DNA of 64,000 nucleotides from Tubiluchus corallicola (Eukaryota > Priapulida > Priapulimorpha > Priapulimorphida > Tubiluchidae). Shown in pieces: positions 25,888 to 36,900 of this stretch (positions are counted from its first letter, which is position 1; every line of letters starts with the position of its first letter). The stretch lies in contig JAQGDQ010000026.1 in the NCBI GenBank assembly GCA_030141605.1, positions 372,001 through 436,000 on the forward strand, given 5' to 3'. The position numbers and the translations under genes are program-made. A model generated the notes under the pieces. The model did no database searches. It was not told where the DNA came from and was given only the letters and a program-made list of their open reading frames with translations.

Positions 25888-26349
25888 TACTGTTTGCTTT
25901 TAGCCTCCGCCCAAACTGGGCTTCCCTGTTGTAGTCAGCTGTGACGTTACCACTTTAAAGGGGGAATATCATGAAAATTGAGTTAACTTAGCGAATTTTT
26001 TTAGCAGTACATTGTCTAATTAATGAGTAATTAAGTTTTTTGTATCTCGCGGGAAAACGCGGGATACTGTCGTACACAACTGGGCTAAAAAATAAAGCTG
26101 TTATTACTATATAACAGTGTTTGGCCTTGGGTCGGATAGGTAGTCAGCTGATAGAAACGATTGTCGTTGCGCTCATTAACATGTTTTCATCAAAAGCAAT
26201 ATATTTTACTACCGTCGAAAGTTATAGGTCCATTATAGTATTATTGACGAAGTGAGTATTGAACATATTTGCAACAGCATAGTTGTTTGAAATAAATTTA
26301 TTGTTATTCTTAATCCTTATTGCAGAATTACATGTTTGTTTATTTAATA

Positions 26350-26892
26350 GTTCCTTCATGACGTCTTGGGTTTTCTTGATATTATGTTCATAAATTTCTT
26401 TTTATAATATGTCGATTTGGATGTCTTGATTAAAGTAGTTAATCTGTTACGATATTGTTTGTATTCTTGTTTAACATTATTGTGTTTTAAGGTTGCCTTA
26501 CATAATTTGTTGTTATGTTTAATGAACTTCAGAAGACCTTTAGTTATCCAAGATTTTTTATTTTTTAATTGATCATTATTTGTTTTGCGTTCATTAATAT
26601 GATTAGAGTAAATATTGCTGAATTCATCAAGGAACATATCAGTAGTTTGATTGACATTCTCACAGGCCAAGATGTTATTTCAAGAGTTGCTAGTAAGCTC
26701 GTTTAATAAATTTGTTTTAATGTTATTATTATATGACAAGTTTGAATCACATATTGTGAAGATGGGAAGGTGGTCGGAAATATCTGACAATAAGCACCCT
26801 GAAATGAGCTGATGATCGATTATATTGGTAAATATGTTGTCAATGAGTGTAGCCGACAGGTCAGTAATTCTGGTTGGACGGGTAATGAGCAC
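26350..26892 (-). mobile_element. Second LINE fragment, endonuclease C-terminus and linker
   Basis: Two adjacent minus-strand frames read in order. 26892-26680 has LIDNIFTNIIDHQLISG and the endonuclease catalytic SDH context (ISDHLPIF). 26670-26356 has the pre-RT linker KSWITKGLLKFIKHNNKL followed by YRNRLTTLIKTSKSTYY. One stop lies between them. This linker style differs from the copy at 24 kb, so it is a separate APE-type LINE family. The reverse transcriptase is absent. Confidence 0.75.
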
Positions 26893-26939
26893 ACTTCATC
26901 AGCAGACACAAATATAGCACACATTATGCTGTCAAAATT

Positions 26940-27368
26940 ACCACAAAAGAAGCCGAATCTGTAAAGAGTTTTGCAGACAGGTTGAGCAGGCAGGCTCATC
27001 GAGTATATTCCCAGAGAGAAATTGATCAACCTTATGTTCAGGAGACTTTACTCAGACATTTTTATCATGGATTAGTCTCGGATACTATTCGTCTCATTCG
27101 ACATCCGCCGTAGAATTTAGAAGCGGCTATCGAAACTACTCAATGTGATCAGACAGCAGATGATATTTGTAAAACAGTTAGAGCCAAATTGCCGCCCCTA
27201 GAACCGATGGAGATAGATAAAATATGTGAAAATGCAGTTTCTAATGTAACCAACCAGTTGCTTGATACTGTACAAAATATGACTAAAACTATAAAAGAGT
27301 TAATCCAAGAGGTGCAATCCCAACAGTACCCCTACAAGCCCTGTATGACAGCCACAAATGTCAAATAA
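26940..27368 (+). mobile_element. LTR-retrotransposon gag-like fragment
   Basis: A plus-strand frame with one internal TAG (27111) reads FADRLSRQAHRVYSQ, then VQETLLRHFYHGLVSD, then QTADDICKTVRAKLPPLEPM and a Gln/Thr-rich tail ending at TAA 27366. This is the style of a retrotransposon capsid region. It lies opposite in strand to the LINE pieces on either side. No protease, reverse transcriptase or LTR was seen. Confidence 0.5.
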
Positions 27369-27404
27369 TCGACCGAACTCTCAGAGAACAGGTTCGTTTC
27401 AGAG

Positions 27405-27884
27405 TTACAGAAGCTCCTTTGTTAATATAGAGGGTTTCGTCTTCGTAATTTTCCACAGATAGACCTCAAAACAGTATACAATCCCTGCCACAACCTCAGC
27501 CCACTCCGGTCGCTCGCGCTCCGACAAGGAATCTATCTTCTTGGGTTTCACACGTAAATTGCCAGCTGAATTTAGGAGAGATGTGATATCATTAAAGTCT
27601 TTTTTCGTCTTATCATCGTCAGTCTTTTTCCCAATTCGAGGCAATAAAACTTCCTCAGGGCACATGGTACATGGGGTATTACAGAGTACAAATTCCGAAC
27701 TGTCTATAACGTCTGCATCATAGAAATGAGTTACTAACTTCATCAGTGTGTCATTTAATAAGCTGTGTCGATTTGACTTTGGCTTAATTGACGTTTGACC
27801 TTGACACAGAAGCTCGTTGATAATGCACATACCTCCACCTTGTGTATGTGAGGATGTTGATTCATTTTCCTCTACGTCAGACAA
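27405..27884 (-). mobile_element. LINE ORF1-like open frame, 159 codons
   Basis: This is an intact minus-strand frame. It contains GKKTDDDKTKKDFNDITSL and then SAGNLRVKPKKIDSL, the latter resembling AAYSNLRVKPVSVAKDL in the ORF1-like fragment at 25.7 kb. It is therefore probably the N-terminal part of another copy of the same element rather than a host gene. No zinc knuckle or RRM is visible. Confidence 0.4.
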
Positions 27885-27999
27885 TGTGCCATTGTCACGA
27901 ACAAAAGTATTTGAAAATGATCAGTCAGCTCTTTCGTAGTCATCTTGGCGTTCATCCTCATTGGAAACAGAATGTTTTTCGTGGCATTTTTTGCAATTA

Positions 28000-29870
28000 A
28001 TATAGGACACTTTTTGCCTATTTAAAGGTTTCGTGTTCCTACTAGTCCATTAAGACATAGTACGAAGCCACTAATTATTCATTAAGCAATTAACGCTTCA
28101 CTGCTTCCTGAAGCACGAGCAAAATACGTCCGAACTCTGGCCACACTCTATGAGCAAGATCTCTGGGCTATGGCCGAACCATGTTACTTTAATCTCTTGC
28201 TATGCTCACATAAGTTCTCTCTTTCAGCAATTTCTGCCTGCGCTATGATGGCGTGGATTAAGTCGAAACGTGAGGAATGAGCTGGGTCTGCAAGGAAAAA
28301 TTTAGTCTTTTTTAGTGCATTAATAATGTTCATTTTAATTATCAAACCCAATGATTTTCTTGGTTATATACAAAGTCTTACCACGCTTTTTTGCTGATAT
28401 GAAACAGTCTATCATTTTATCCTAGCATTAAAATAAGTCCAACTCCTCAGGAACCTCGACTTTTCTTTATTCCGTAAAATTCCATGAGCTCTGTCCGGGA
28501 ATCAGCTTGACTGCATGGAATTAGCTTTTGTTAGTCTCAAAATTTTCCTTATTCTGTGCCCCTAACGTCTTACATTGTGGAAAATTTAAATAATTAAAAT
28601 TTTTCTACGATTTATTAGGTAAAGCTTTACACTATTCGTGTATGATGTATGATATACATACCATAAAGGCCAGTAGCAGCATATTCATAACTGTATTCAC
28701 AAATAAAGTGACGGCAATATTGGCCCATTGCAGTACAGTTCCTACGGTATTATCTTATGATATTTTTGTACTGCATTTTATATTTTTAATTCTGCAGTTT
28801 TTATATTATGTAGGCATATGTTAGTCTAATAACGATTACGTATTTTTATTTGTACAGGAATGTGCACACAATTGCTTTTAGCCTGCTCGTTCTAATTAAC
28901 ATTAAATTTTGCAAAATCTTAAATTTTCGTTACATAAATTTTTGTTTAATAAATAAACAAAATAAAAGTGATAATTTACTATACAATCAGAATTTAGGCA
29001 AAGTTACCATCCTTTTATTTTGGATAGATACAGTGAATATTGGCGGTTATTTACAATTTTATTTTGTGAACATCAATGAACTCAAGGCTAACTGTACAAT
29101 AAACGCGACTTGAACAGACTCCTGAAGGATGGTCAGCAAAAAGATTACACACGCTTATAAACAAAATTTAACACACTTTGTTAATACCGCGATTTTTAAC
29201 AAGTTCGCAAAGATTCCAACAGTTTTAATCAAATCTAGCTTTTGGAACAGAAGAACTTGCACTGTTAGTTGCAAAGAGGAGTGCGTGGAGTGCTGTAGTA
29301 AATGGTAGTGCCTCTCTGTTTACAATTAATTATAGTTCATCAATAATTATTTTTGTCTAATCGCGATTACTTTAACGCAGCATTAAGCGCTTAGAGTATA
29401 CTATGTGCAGAAGTCTGAGGAGATAATGACTTAAATGGGAGCAAGTTGAGTGCAGTATTGCATAGTGAAATTTATCAAGGTATGACGACGGACCCTGTGA
29501 CAATAACTGTGAACAGGCATTACATCGGTATACACATATATCGCAAAGTCTATTTAATTGTAAAAACTGTAAAAAAAATGTAAAAACATGTTATAATAAA
29601 GACTTTAAGTGTGTATGTCATGGGTGTGCAAAGAACCACAGCCTGACGAGAGATCTTGTGTGGCCTGCGAAGTGGTTTGTCAACCTAATGAGAGTGCAGC
29701 CCGGGTGATAAATTGAGTCTCAAGTATCAGGAAGAACACATGGCAATTAACCCTTGTGAGACGGTTTTCACTGTCGGTCAAATTTCATGATGCTCACTTA
29801 GAAATGCGACGTAAGCCAGCATGCTATCATGGAAGCCGCCATTGAAATGCCATATGTGCAAGAAATGCGA
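28000..29870. other. No recognised feature
   Basis: AT-rich sequence with scattered short ORFs. I see no coding exon, repeat ends or RNA gene here. Confidence 0.5.
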
Positions 29871-29929
29871 GAAGCAATGTGATTGGCTAGTAGGAGGACT
29901 AACCAGCCAATCTGTAGACTTCTGTTATC

Positions 29930-30114
29930 GGGCCAGTCGTCTTCTTGGTCACAGCAGGTAGATCATTGTGACTTGGTAATTTTATAATCTTCTTGGTCAT
30001 AGCAGGAAAATAATTTTCACTTGGTTATGTTATATTTATTATAAAATAACTGAAAGTGAAAATAACTAATAAGTGAAAATGATCTACCACCAGGACTAAG
30101 AAGACGACTGGGCC
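29930..30114. mobile_element. Fold-back palindrome (MITE-like)
   Basis: Arms 29930-29974 and 30071-30114 are inverted copies with few mismatches; the left arm begins GGGCCAGTCGTCTTCTTGG and the right arm ends with its complement. The 96-bp loop carries a second, shorter partial copy (CTTCTTGGTCATAGCAGG) and a TTTTCACTT motif repeated in both orientations. A further short inverted pair, TGTGATTGGC at 29879 and GCCAATCACA at 30112, lies outside. No open frame of note is present. Confidence 0.8.
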
Positions 30115-30990
30115 AATCACATCATAAGTAGCTCGCAAGCTGAAAAAGTGTGGGATTCCCAGAATCTGTTTAGGCTCGGTAGTACACACCTCAATCAGTG
30201 TTTGTTTCATCAGGTGTAGTGTTCTTATAGATCAGAACCAGAATCAGTACTAATGTGCATTGTAATAAGATTACCTCTATCTGACACGAAAGTTGAAATC
30301 TATAATTTTTAATATTTAATAACTTCTAGAATAGTTTTCCTCGGTGTAGTAGCAATGACACGACGGTCAGATGAAAAAAAATCGTTATTAGGCCCTACTA
30401 TTCTTGCTGCTTGACCAAACTGTATGCGGCCCGCAGGAATTGCGGGAAAGTTTAATGTGGTCTAGCTAGTCAGATAATTTGTGCATTCCTGGTTTATGTA
30501 CTATTAAGACATCTCCTCTGGCAATTTTGCAACTAGTTTTTTAAATACCTACACCACACATTAAATTCATCTGTTCACACTGGGTACTGTCAATGTTCAA
30601 ACTTTTTAAACGTTTTACATCTACACACTCAGATCAAGTGTAGCAACTGTAGTTGTCTGCATTTATACACTTCTCCATTTTACCTTACTAGTACAAATTA
30701 GAGAAAAGCATTAAATTAGTTATCAGGCTGCATAGGTAATTATATTTAAAGGACAAGAAAAGGGCCTTGAAGTAGTTTTCAGAAAAATCACCTTAAAAAG
30801 TTATACTACTTTACAACAATTTTGTGCACATATCGCATTTGCGTTGAAAGTAATTTTTTATTGTTTTCATTTTGAATCTCCCGCAATACTGTTCTGGCGG
30901 CGCCATTACATGACGCCACTACGCAAACGTGAATCAGGGGAAGAAAAGACAATGTTAAATTATATCCCAAAAAACTCACGTGAAAATGTA

Positions 30991-31457
30991 CCATATATAC
31001 TCGCATATAAGCCGACCCCCTAAAACTGCTTTAAAATGGCCAGTTTTTGCAAAAACCCGTATATAAGCCGACCATCAACTTGTCTAATTTTTCTCCATAC
31101 CCAATCAACAAAATTGATCCCTTTTTGTCACATTTTGTTAATTGGGTATTTTTGGTTCATAGAAATTTTTTACTATAAAGATGTAAAATGCTTACTTTTA
31201 TGAATACAAAAAGCAGACATTTATTGAAATGTGAATTTTTTCTAAAAAAAGTGGGTGGACGGCGATCCCCCTCCAATACACCACTGGTGACACACAACCA
31301 AATAAAGAGTCAGATAGCGATGAAAATGTGTGGCTGGAAAATTGGCATTAGTGTCTGTCCTTGTGTTCATTTTGTTTCATGCGCATATAAGCCGACCCCC
31401 TGATTTCAGTGTTGTATTTTATAGTTCTAAATTCGGCTTATATGCGAGTATATACGG
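30991..31457. mobile_element. TA-flanked inverted-repeat DNA element, 467 bp
   Basis: The left end CCATATATACTCGCATATAA and the right end TATATGCGAGTATATACGG are inverted copies extending to about 25 bp, and both sides abut TA, the target used by Tc1/mariner-type elements. The internal motif TATAAGCCGACC occurs near the left end, again at about 31060 and once more at about 31387 near the right end, forming subterminal direct repeats. A 71-codon frame inside (31188-31403) has no transposase features. It is best called a non-autonomous element. Confidence 0.85.
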
Positions 31458-32061
31458 TATGTTACTTAGCATTTCACTTAGCTGCTGGAAAGACTTATGT
31501 AACTAGACTAATAATTTAAAATGTTTGTGCCAATTGGCAAAATGTCGCTGACTCCCCTCCAGGGTGTGCCACTCACTAGCCAAAACATATTTCTAATCTT
31601 GTCGACAAGATACAGTAATTTGAAATTTTACTTAGTTAGCAACATGTATGCTGCGAATGCTTTGATTATTTTCTCAAACTTTACTTATTGTTATCGAAAC
31701 TTGTTTCAAACAACCTACCATCAAAATGGCTGTGCCTAACGGTCATCGCGGGAGTTTAAATTTACACGTTTTATACAGGGTTACGGCCAATGCAAGATCT
31801 GTATGCAAAAAGGTAGTATGTAAGTGGTATAAAATTTCGAGACAAATTTTTTAAGCTTTATGTAAGTGCAGGGTTTTTTGTGCTTTAATATACATTATAA
31901 ATTATAGGAATTAGGATTACAAACAGATTTCTGGCACAAAGCGTTGAACGGTCTAAATTTTTGCCACATTTGTATTTTTGTAGTCTTCCTTCGGTTGAAG
32001 ATTTGAGGCTGTCGTTTTCTTATGAACCTTGAAAGAAGAATCGTTCACAGGAGGCGTAAAA

Positions 32062-33387
32062 ATGGATCAAGAAATGCTAAATGAGAAAGAGGATTCAAAA
32101 TCTTCCACTAAAACCAATGAGGAGTTTCTTGATTTTGTGGCAGTTTCGATAAGTAGAGGTTTGGACCCAAGGGAACACGGTAACTGTCTGAATCAAATAG
32201 ATCTGTGCCAACAGCACTGGAAACGCCATTGCTTAGAGTATGAAAGAATAACTCAAGTACTCAAAGCTCATCTCGAAGAGGCAAACTCCGAAAAAATTCA
32301 GCTATCTGAGAACCTAGGAGCTGCTGAATATGAGATATCAAATTTAAAAACTACACTTGAGGAAAGAAACAAAGCCACAAGCCATGAGATAAAATATATG
32401 AAAGAAAAGATAGATAAAACTGAAAGTGATGCAGTGATTTCTAAAGAAAAGTACTACTGCCTGAAAGAACGGCACAGCAAGTTGATTGATCGGTTACAGA
32501 AGACAGAGAAATACCTTGCGGACTTGCCTACAGCAAGTGAATGCAAGAAAATAATGGACAAAATGACAAACTTACAAGAAGAGAACAATAATGTGAAGAA
32601 AAATGCAGAACAACTAAATTGTAAACTGAATGAAAATGTAAAAACAATTACAGAGAAAGAGAAAACTATTGATGAAATGAATGTAAGGGAGGTTGAACTA
32701 GCAGAAGAATTAAAACAAGTGCAAGCAGAACTGAAGTCTTTGAAAGAAGAGGTGAATTCTAATCAGCAAGCTATGCCTGTAGACTTTTCTGTTTTAAAAA
32801 AAGAAAATGCAAAGTTATCTAATGCTGTCAAAAGATACAAAAACTTGTCCGAGGTAAGCCACCAGAAACAGATCCAAGAGCAAGAGAAGCACGGAGAAGA
32901 GATAAGAAAACTGAACAATGTAATTGAACAAGATGAAGATACAATTGCAGGACTCAAATCAGAAGCGGCAAGTCACTTGTCCAAAATAAATAGCTTGAAG
33001 TTAGCAATGAAAGAGTTGGTTAGTCAGAATCAAGTCCTAATGGGAACAAACATCTCTTTGAAAGAAAAGCTGAAGGAGTATGCAAACACTTATGAAGGAG
33101 AAAATGCTAAGGCATATAAGATTCTAAAACATGAACTAGAAGCTTGCATTCAAGAAGCAAAATGTTTGGTTGATTTTTGTAAGCAAATTAGTAATGGTCA
33201 AGAGCCCGACATTTCTATGTTGCTGGGTGTCAAACACATACCAACAGATGAAACAAATGCTGTGTGTTCAGTAAGGGATGTAGAGAATGTAAAAGCTCTA
33301 AGGGAAGATATAGAAGTCATTAGATCCACGTTATGTGACAACTATGCTGATTACATAGCTAGTAACACAACTTGCACAACTCAATAA
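32062..33387 (+). CDS. CEP85-like coiled-coil protein, intronless
   Basis: A single exon encodes 441 aa. The start is the first in-frame ATG (32062) below a stop at 32023. Nearly all of residues 60-340 is heptad-patterned coiled coil rich in Lys, Glu, Asn and Leu. The C-terminal part holds YEGENAKAYKILKHELEAC, CLVDFCKQI, a DISMLLGVK motif (LLGV at about residue 387), then a short helix and the tail CDNYADYIA..TCTTQ. This ending resembles my recollection of CEP85/CEP85L, centrosomal regulators of centriole duplication; the assignment rests on that region only. AATAAA at 33383 and 33407 are close polyadenylation signals. Lack of introns contrasts with neighbouring genes and could mean an old retrocopy, but the frame is intact. 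AG at 32049-32050 could also be an acceptor for a 5' UTR exon. It faces NDC1 tail-to-tail. Confidence 0.75.
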   Translation: MDQEMLNEKEDSKSSTKTNEEFLDFVAVSISRGLDPREHGNCLNQIDLCQQHWKRHCLEYERITQVLKAHLEEANSEKIQLSENLGAAEYEISNLKTTLEERNKATSHEIKYMKEKIDKTESDAVISKEKYYCLKERHSKLIDRLQKTEKYLADLPTASECKKIMDKMTNLQEENNNVKKNAEQLNCKLNENVKTITEKEKTIDEMNVREVELAEELKQVQAELKSLKEEVNSNQQAMPVDFSVLKKENAKLSNAVKRYKNLSEVSHQKQIQEQEKHGEEIRKLNNVIEQDEDTIAGLKSEAASHLSKINSLKLAMKELVSQNQVLMGTNISLKEKLKEYANTYEGENAKAYKILKHELEACIQEAKCLVDFCKQISNGQEPDISMLLGVKHIPTDETNAVCSVRDVENVKALREDIEVIRSTLCDNYADYIASNTTCTTQ

Positions 33388-33406
33388 ATGGTGGCTTTTC
33401 AAAACT

Positions 33407-33412
33407 AATAAA
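33407..33412 (+). terminator. Polyadenylation signal for the CEP85-like gene
   Basis: AATAAA lies 20 bp beyond the stop codon; a second copy at 33383-33388 overlaps the stop. On the opposite strand AATAAA at 33855-33850 is 69 bp past the NDC1 stop, so the two convergent transcripts probably end about 0.4 kb apart without overlap. Confidence 0.55.
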
Positions 33413-33923
33413 AAGTTAGATGAGATTGTTTGTGAAATTTTCATTATACTCAATTTTAATTTAAATAAGTTTTTTCAGTAAATTTACAGAATTGTGAAGT
33501 CATGATTAAAAAAAACAAATATTTATTTTCATTATAGGGCATTTACAAAATTCAAACATTTTGTCTGATTTTGATATGCAATTGTGATTATGTGAAAAAA
33601 ATCAAAATTATGTTTACACTATAGTAACACTGATTATAAGGCTCTGCACTATCCCAGGTTTAGTGTCAGGATGAATCAAACATGATTACATTTACCAACT
33701 GGGCAACTGCTTTACATTTAATTGTATATGAAATTATAAAATTAGTAATTGGGACAAATTATATCAAAGAGACTGTATACATACATACATTTGCTAAGCT
33801 TGATAAAAGCAAATTTTTATGCACCAGTAAAAATTGTTAACCTAGTCGCTTTATTTACTTACGAGACTTGGAAAAAATGAAATTTTCACAATGTAATAAA
33901 TAAAATATATATTCTGAAACATG

Positions 33924-33987
33924 TCATTCTTTATATTGGCAAAACAGTGATAGTTTCCGTCCATTTTCACCAGGCAAATCTGCATCT
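33924..33987 (-). CDS. NDC1: NDC1 terminal exon
   Basis: This last exon follows the strong acceptor TTCTATTCTAG. It completes a split Arg codon and then encodes DADLPGENGRKLSLFCQYKE and a TGA stop. The final residues match the conserved NDC1 C-terminus (human ends in a similar FLEFKE), which fixes the 3' limit of the gene. Confidence 0.88.
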
Positions 33988-36900
33988 CTAGAATAGAATT
34001 AAAAACATTTGTTACTTTAGCTAAACTACATATGTGAGCCACAAATACAATTCATTTGTTGCCATATTTACTTGTAAAACTGGTATGTTTTAATGGCTAC
34101 TTCAAATACTTTATAATGTTATGGTGAGAAGGATTATTACGGTTGTCTTGTATAAAACGTAATTTTTCTCAAGCATTTCACTGTATATATGAAATTCAGT
34201 ACCGGCACATTAAAGTATTTTTATATTGTTTACACACCATAGCATTTAATTCAATGGAGACGCATACCCATTTCCTATCAATGCATATTAAATAGACACG
34301 TCCTCAAATTGTGCTTTTTTTCTTTTTTAAACGTAAAGCTACTATGTTAATTGTAGGATTGAAAAGCGTTCATTCTAGAGGAATGAGGCTTGAGAAAGAC
34401 TTGGTAGAATTCTGTTCTGTTACTGTTTATATATGTACATAACGTTAGTGAAAATTTGTGAAGGTTTAGCTAAGATTTACCATGTGTATGAAAAATCGTA
34501 CAGTTGAAACTGAATGCAACTAAAATAACTTTGGGGAATACAGCCATCTTTCAAAATTTATCAAGTATCAACAATTCAGAGTGGATTAAAATGGATAGGT
34601 AAAATAATGATTGTAAAGTAGTTTAATATGCAGCATTATACATGATGCTACAAACATTGCGATCATAAGCATGGTAAAATTTTTTCACAATACTGTACTT
34701 CACTTGAATGCCATTGTACACTTTGCATACTTGTACTAACAGCTATACTGTAATTTCTCTGCAGCCCTAGATTATCTAAATGATGCTAATTTTTCTGCTT
34801 CACCATGAATGATAACATCTAGCGGGTTTTTGGAATGGTTGTGCTTTAGAAGCAAATGATACTACTTTTCTCTGAAGTCATATAAAAAATGTTTTGCGGA
34901 CATGTTCTTAGCTGAATATTTTTTTGTTTACATTTACTTCCCCATACATTTCTTAGGCTTTCGTATAACAGAAATGCATACACGGAATCCCTTTTCCCTC
35001 TTTGTTTCGACACCCCAAAGCAGAACTGTATTTTCTTAGTTTTCACTTGAAAAAAGTTTGATAAGTTGTTGAAAACTGTCAGAAATGTAAGTAAGTTGCA
35101 CTTTGTAGAATTACCACGGCATCAATTCTATAAACAATGCAGCAGACAGATGCATTAGGCAGTGTGAAGTAATCACCAAACGTTAACCTTACTTAACACT
35201 ATACCGCAGTAATGCGTGGCAGGGCAAATTCAGCAGAGTGTGTATAATAAGAACTTACAGGTAATAGACTCATTATAACTTTTCCATTGAATGACCTTTA
35301 AACAACAAGGGTCTGCAAAGCAGATACACATGACCATATTAAACTTACAACTAAAATATTGAGATTTAGAACTTACCTCAGATACTCGTGAAATGTTGAT
35401 ACTATTCGATATATGGAACTTTTTAGAGAATTGGCTAGAATTAGTCGCCTATCGGCAGTATGAGGCAAAACAATGCCTTTGCCTGTTCGCCTTGGCAATG
35501 TGGACGTAAGCTTTATATGTTTTTCTAATGCCTATCAAAAAGTGAAGCATAATCACACACTAGTGCATTTATTTATTATAATGTAAAATTGTGAAATCGT
35601 AAACTACACTTGGAGTTTAATGCAAAATTCTTAAATATACATATAATCTCTTAAAACAATAAACAAATGTATTTTCGCATACATTTGTAAATAATATTGT
35701 AAATAAAGAAATAATTTTGTGAACATTCTCATGAGAACCTAATCTTCATTTTCATCATCATCACATTCACTTTTCATTCTCATTTCCTTGCCGTTTCTAT
35801 CACTCTTACATTTCATTCTCCTTATTTATTTTATTTCGCACATTCTACAACTTTTCTTTCAATTTTGCCTTCTATTTAGGCCTATACAAGTTTATCTTCT
35901 CGGCCTGAGCTGATATCCGAATATCTTTTAAAAATTTTTAAATTTTGTTTTGTTTGTAGTAGGAAATGTGTGTATTGTAATGTATGCAACAATCTACATA
36001 ATTACATGGCATTTTGAAAAAATAAACTAAACCAAACTAAAGACTTGTTTAAACTTTTTACCAAGTGCAAATCTAAAAACATTGCAATAATTTTCATGAG
36101 ATCTTTTTGGACAACTCCAAATGCATCTTCTTCACGTGATGCAGCAATCAGAAAAGATAAAGCTAGAAAAAACAATCACTACATTAGACAAACGTGAACA
36201 CTGCTACATTTATTTAAAACAGGCGCTTAATGCAAACAGATGAAGATTTTTATCATTGAAAGAAAATTTTGGTAAAAGCCAACAGAAAACACATAAGTCC
36301 GTTCCCACATTTACCGGTCAAAAGCCAAAAAGACCATGATTTGTTTAAGCAGATCAATCTATCTCAGGTCGAACTTTCACACGATTTAACATTATAATAT
36401 ATGTCTTGTACATTCTCTGCCCTGACCAAAGACTAAATTTACAAAGGCATTTTCTCCCCTCCAGCTCCAACTGTAGAAACTGTTGACTGCCTTGTGTCAT
36501 TCACCAGCAAATATTTGCAAAATGTCTGAAAATCACATTCAATCCTAATGATGGATTTCTTGGAAAAACCTTCCATAAACCTCACATTGGTCCCTCAACT
36601 GGCCAGATATCAAGTTTCTCTATTGTACTGTTTAGGTGAAACATTCACAAAATTTCTGAGAACTATCCCACAACCAAGAATAATTTTGCATAGCAAAATC
36701 TAGTACGGTTTTAAGTTGTCTGCATCATGTTATACAATTGGAAATGTTTACAAGTCTCAAAAACCGTCTTTAGGTTTTAATCCTATGTGATTTCAAACCT
36801 CCAGCTTAAATTAAATGACTTGAGGAAAAATCCAATGAAAAATATTAACAGAAAACTATCCAAAAAATGCTGGATTTTTATAGAAACTTAAAGAAGTTAT

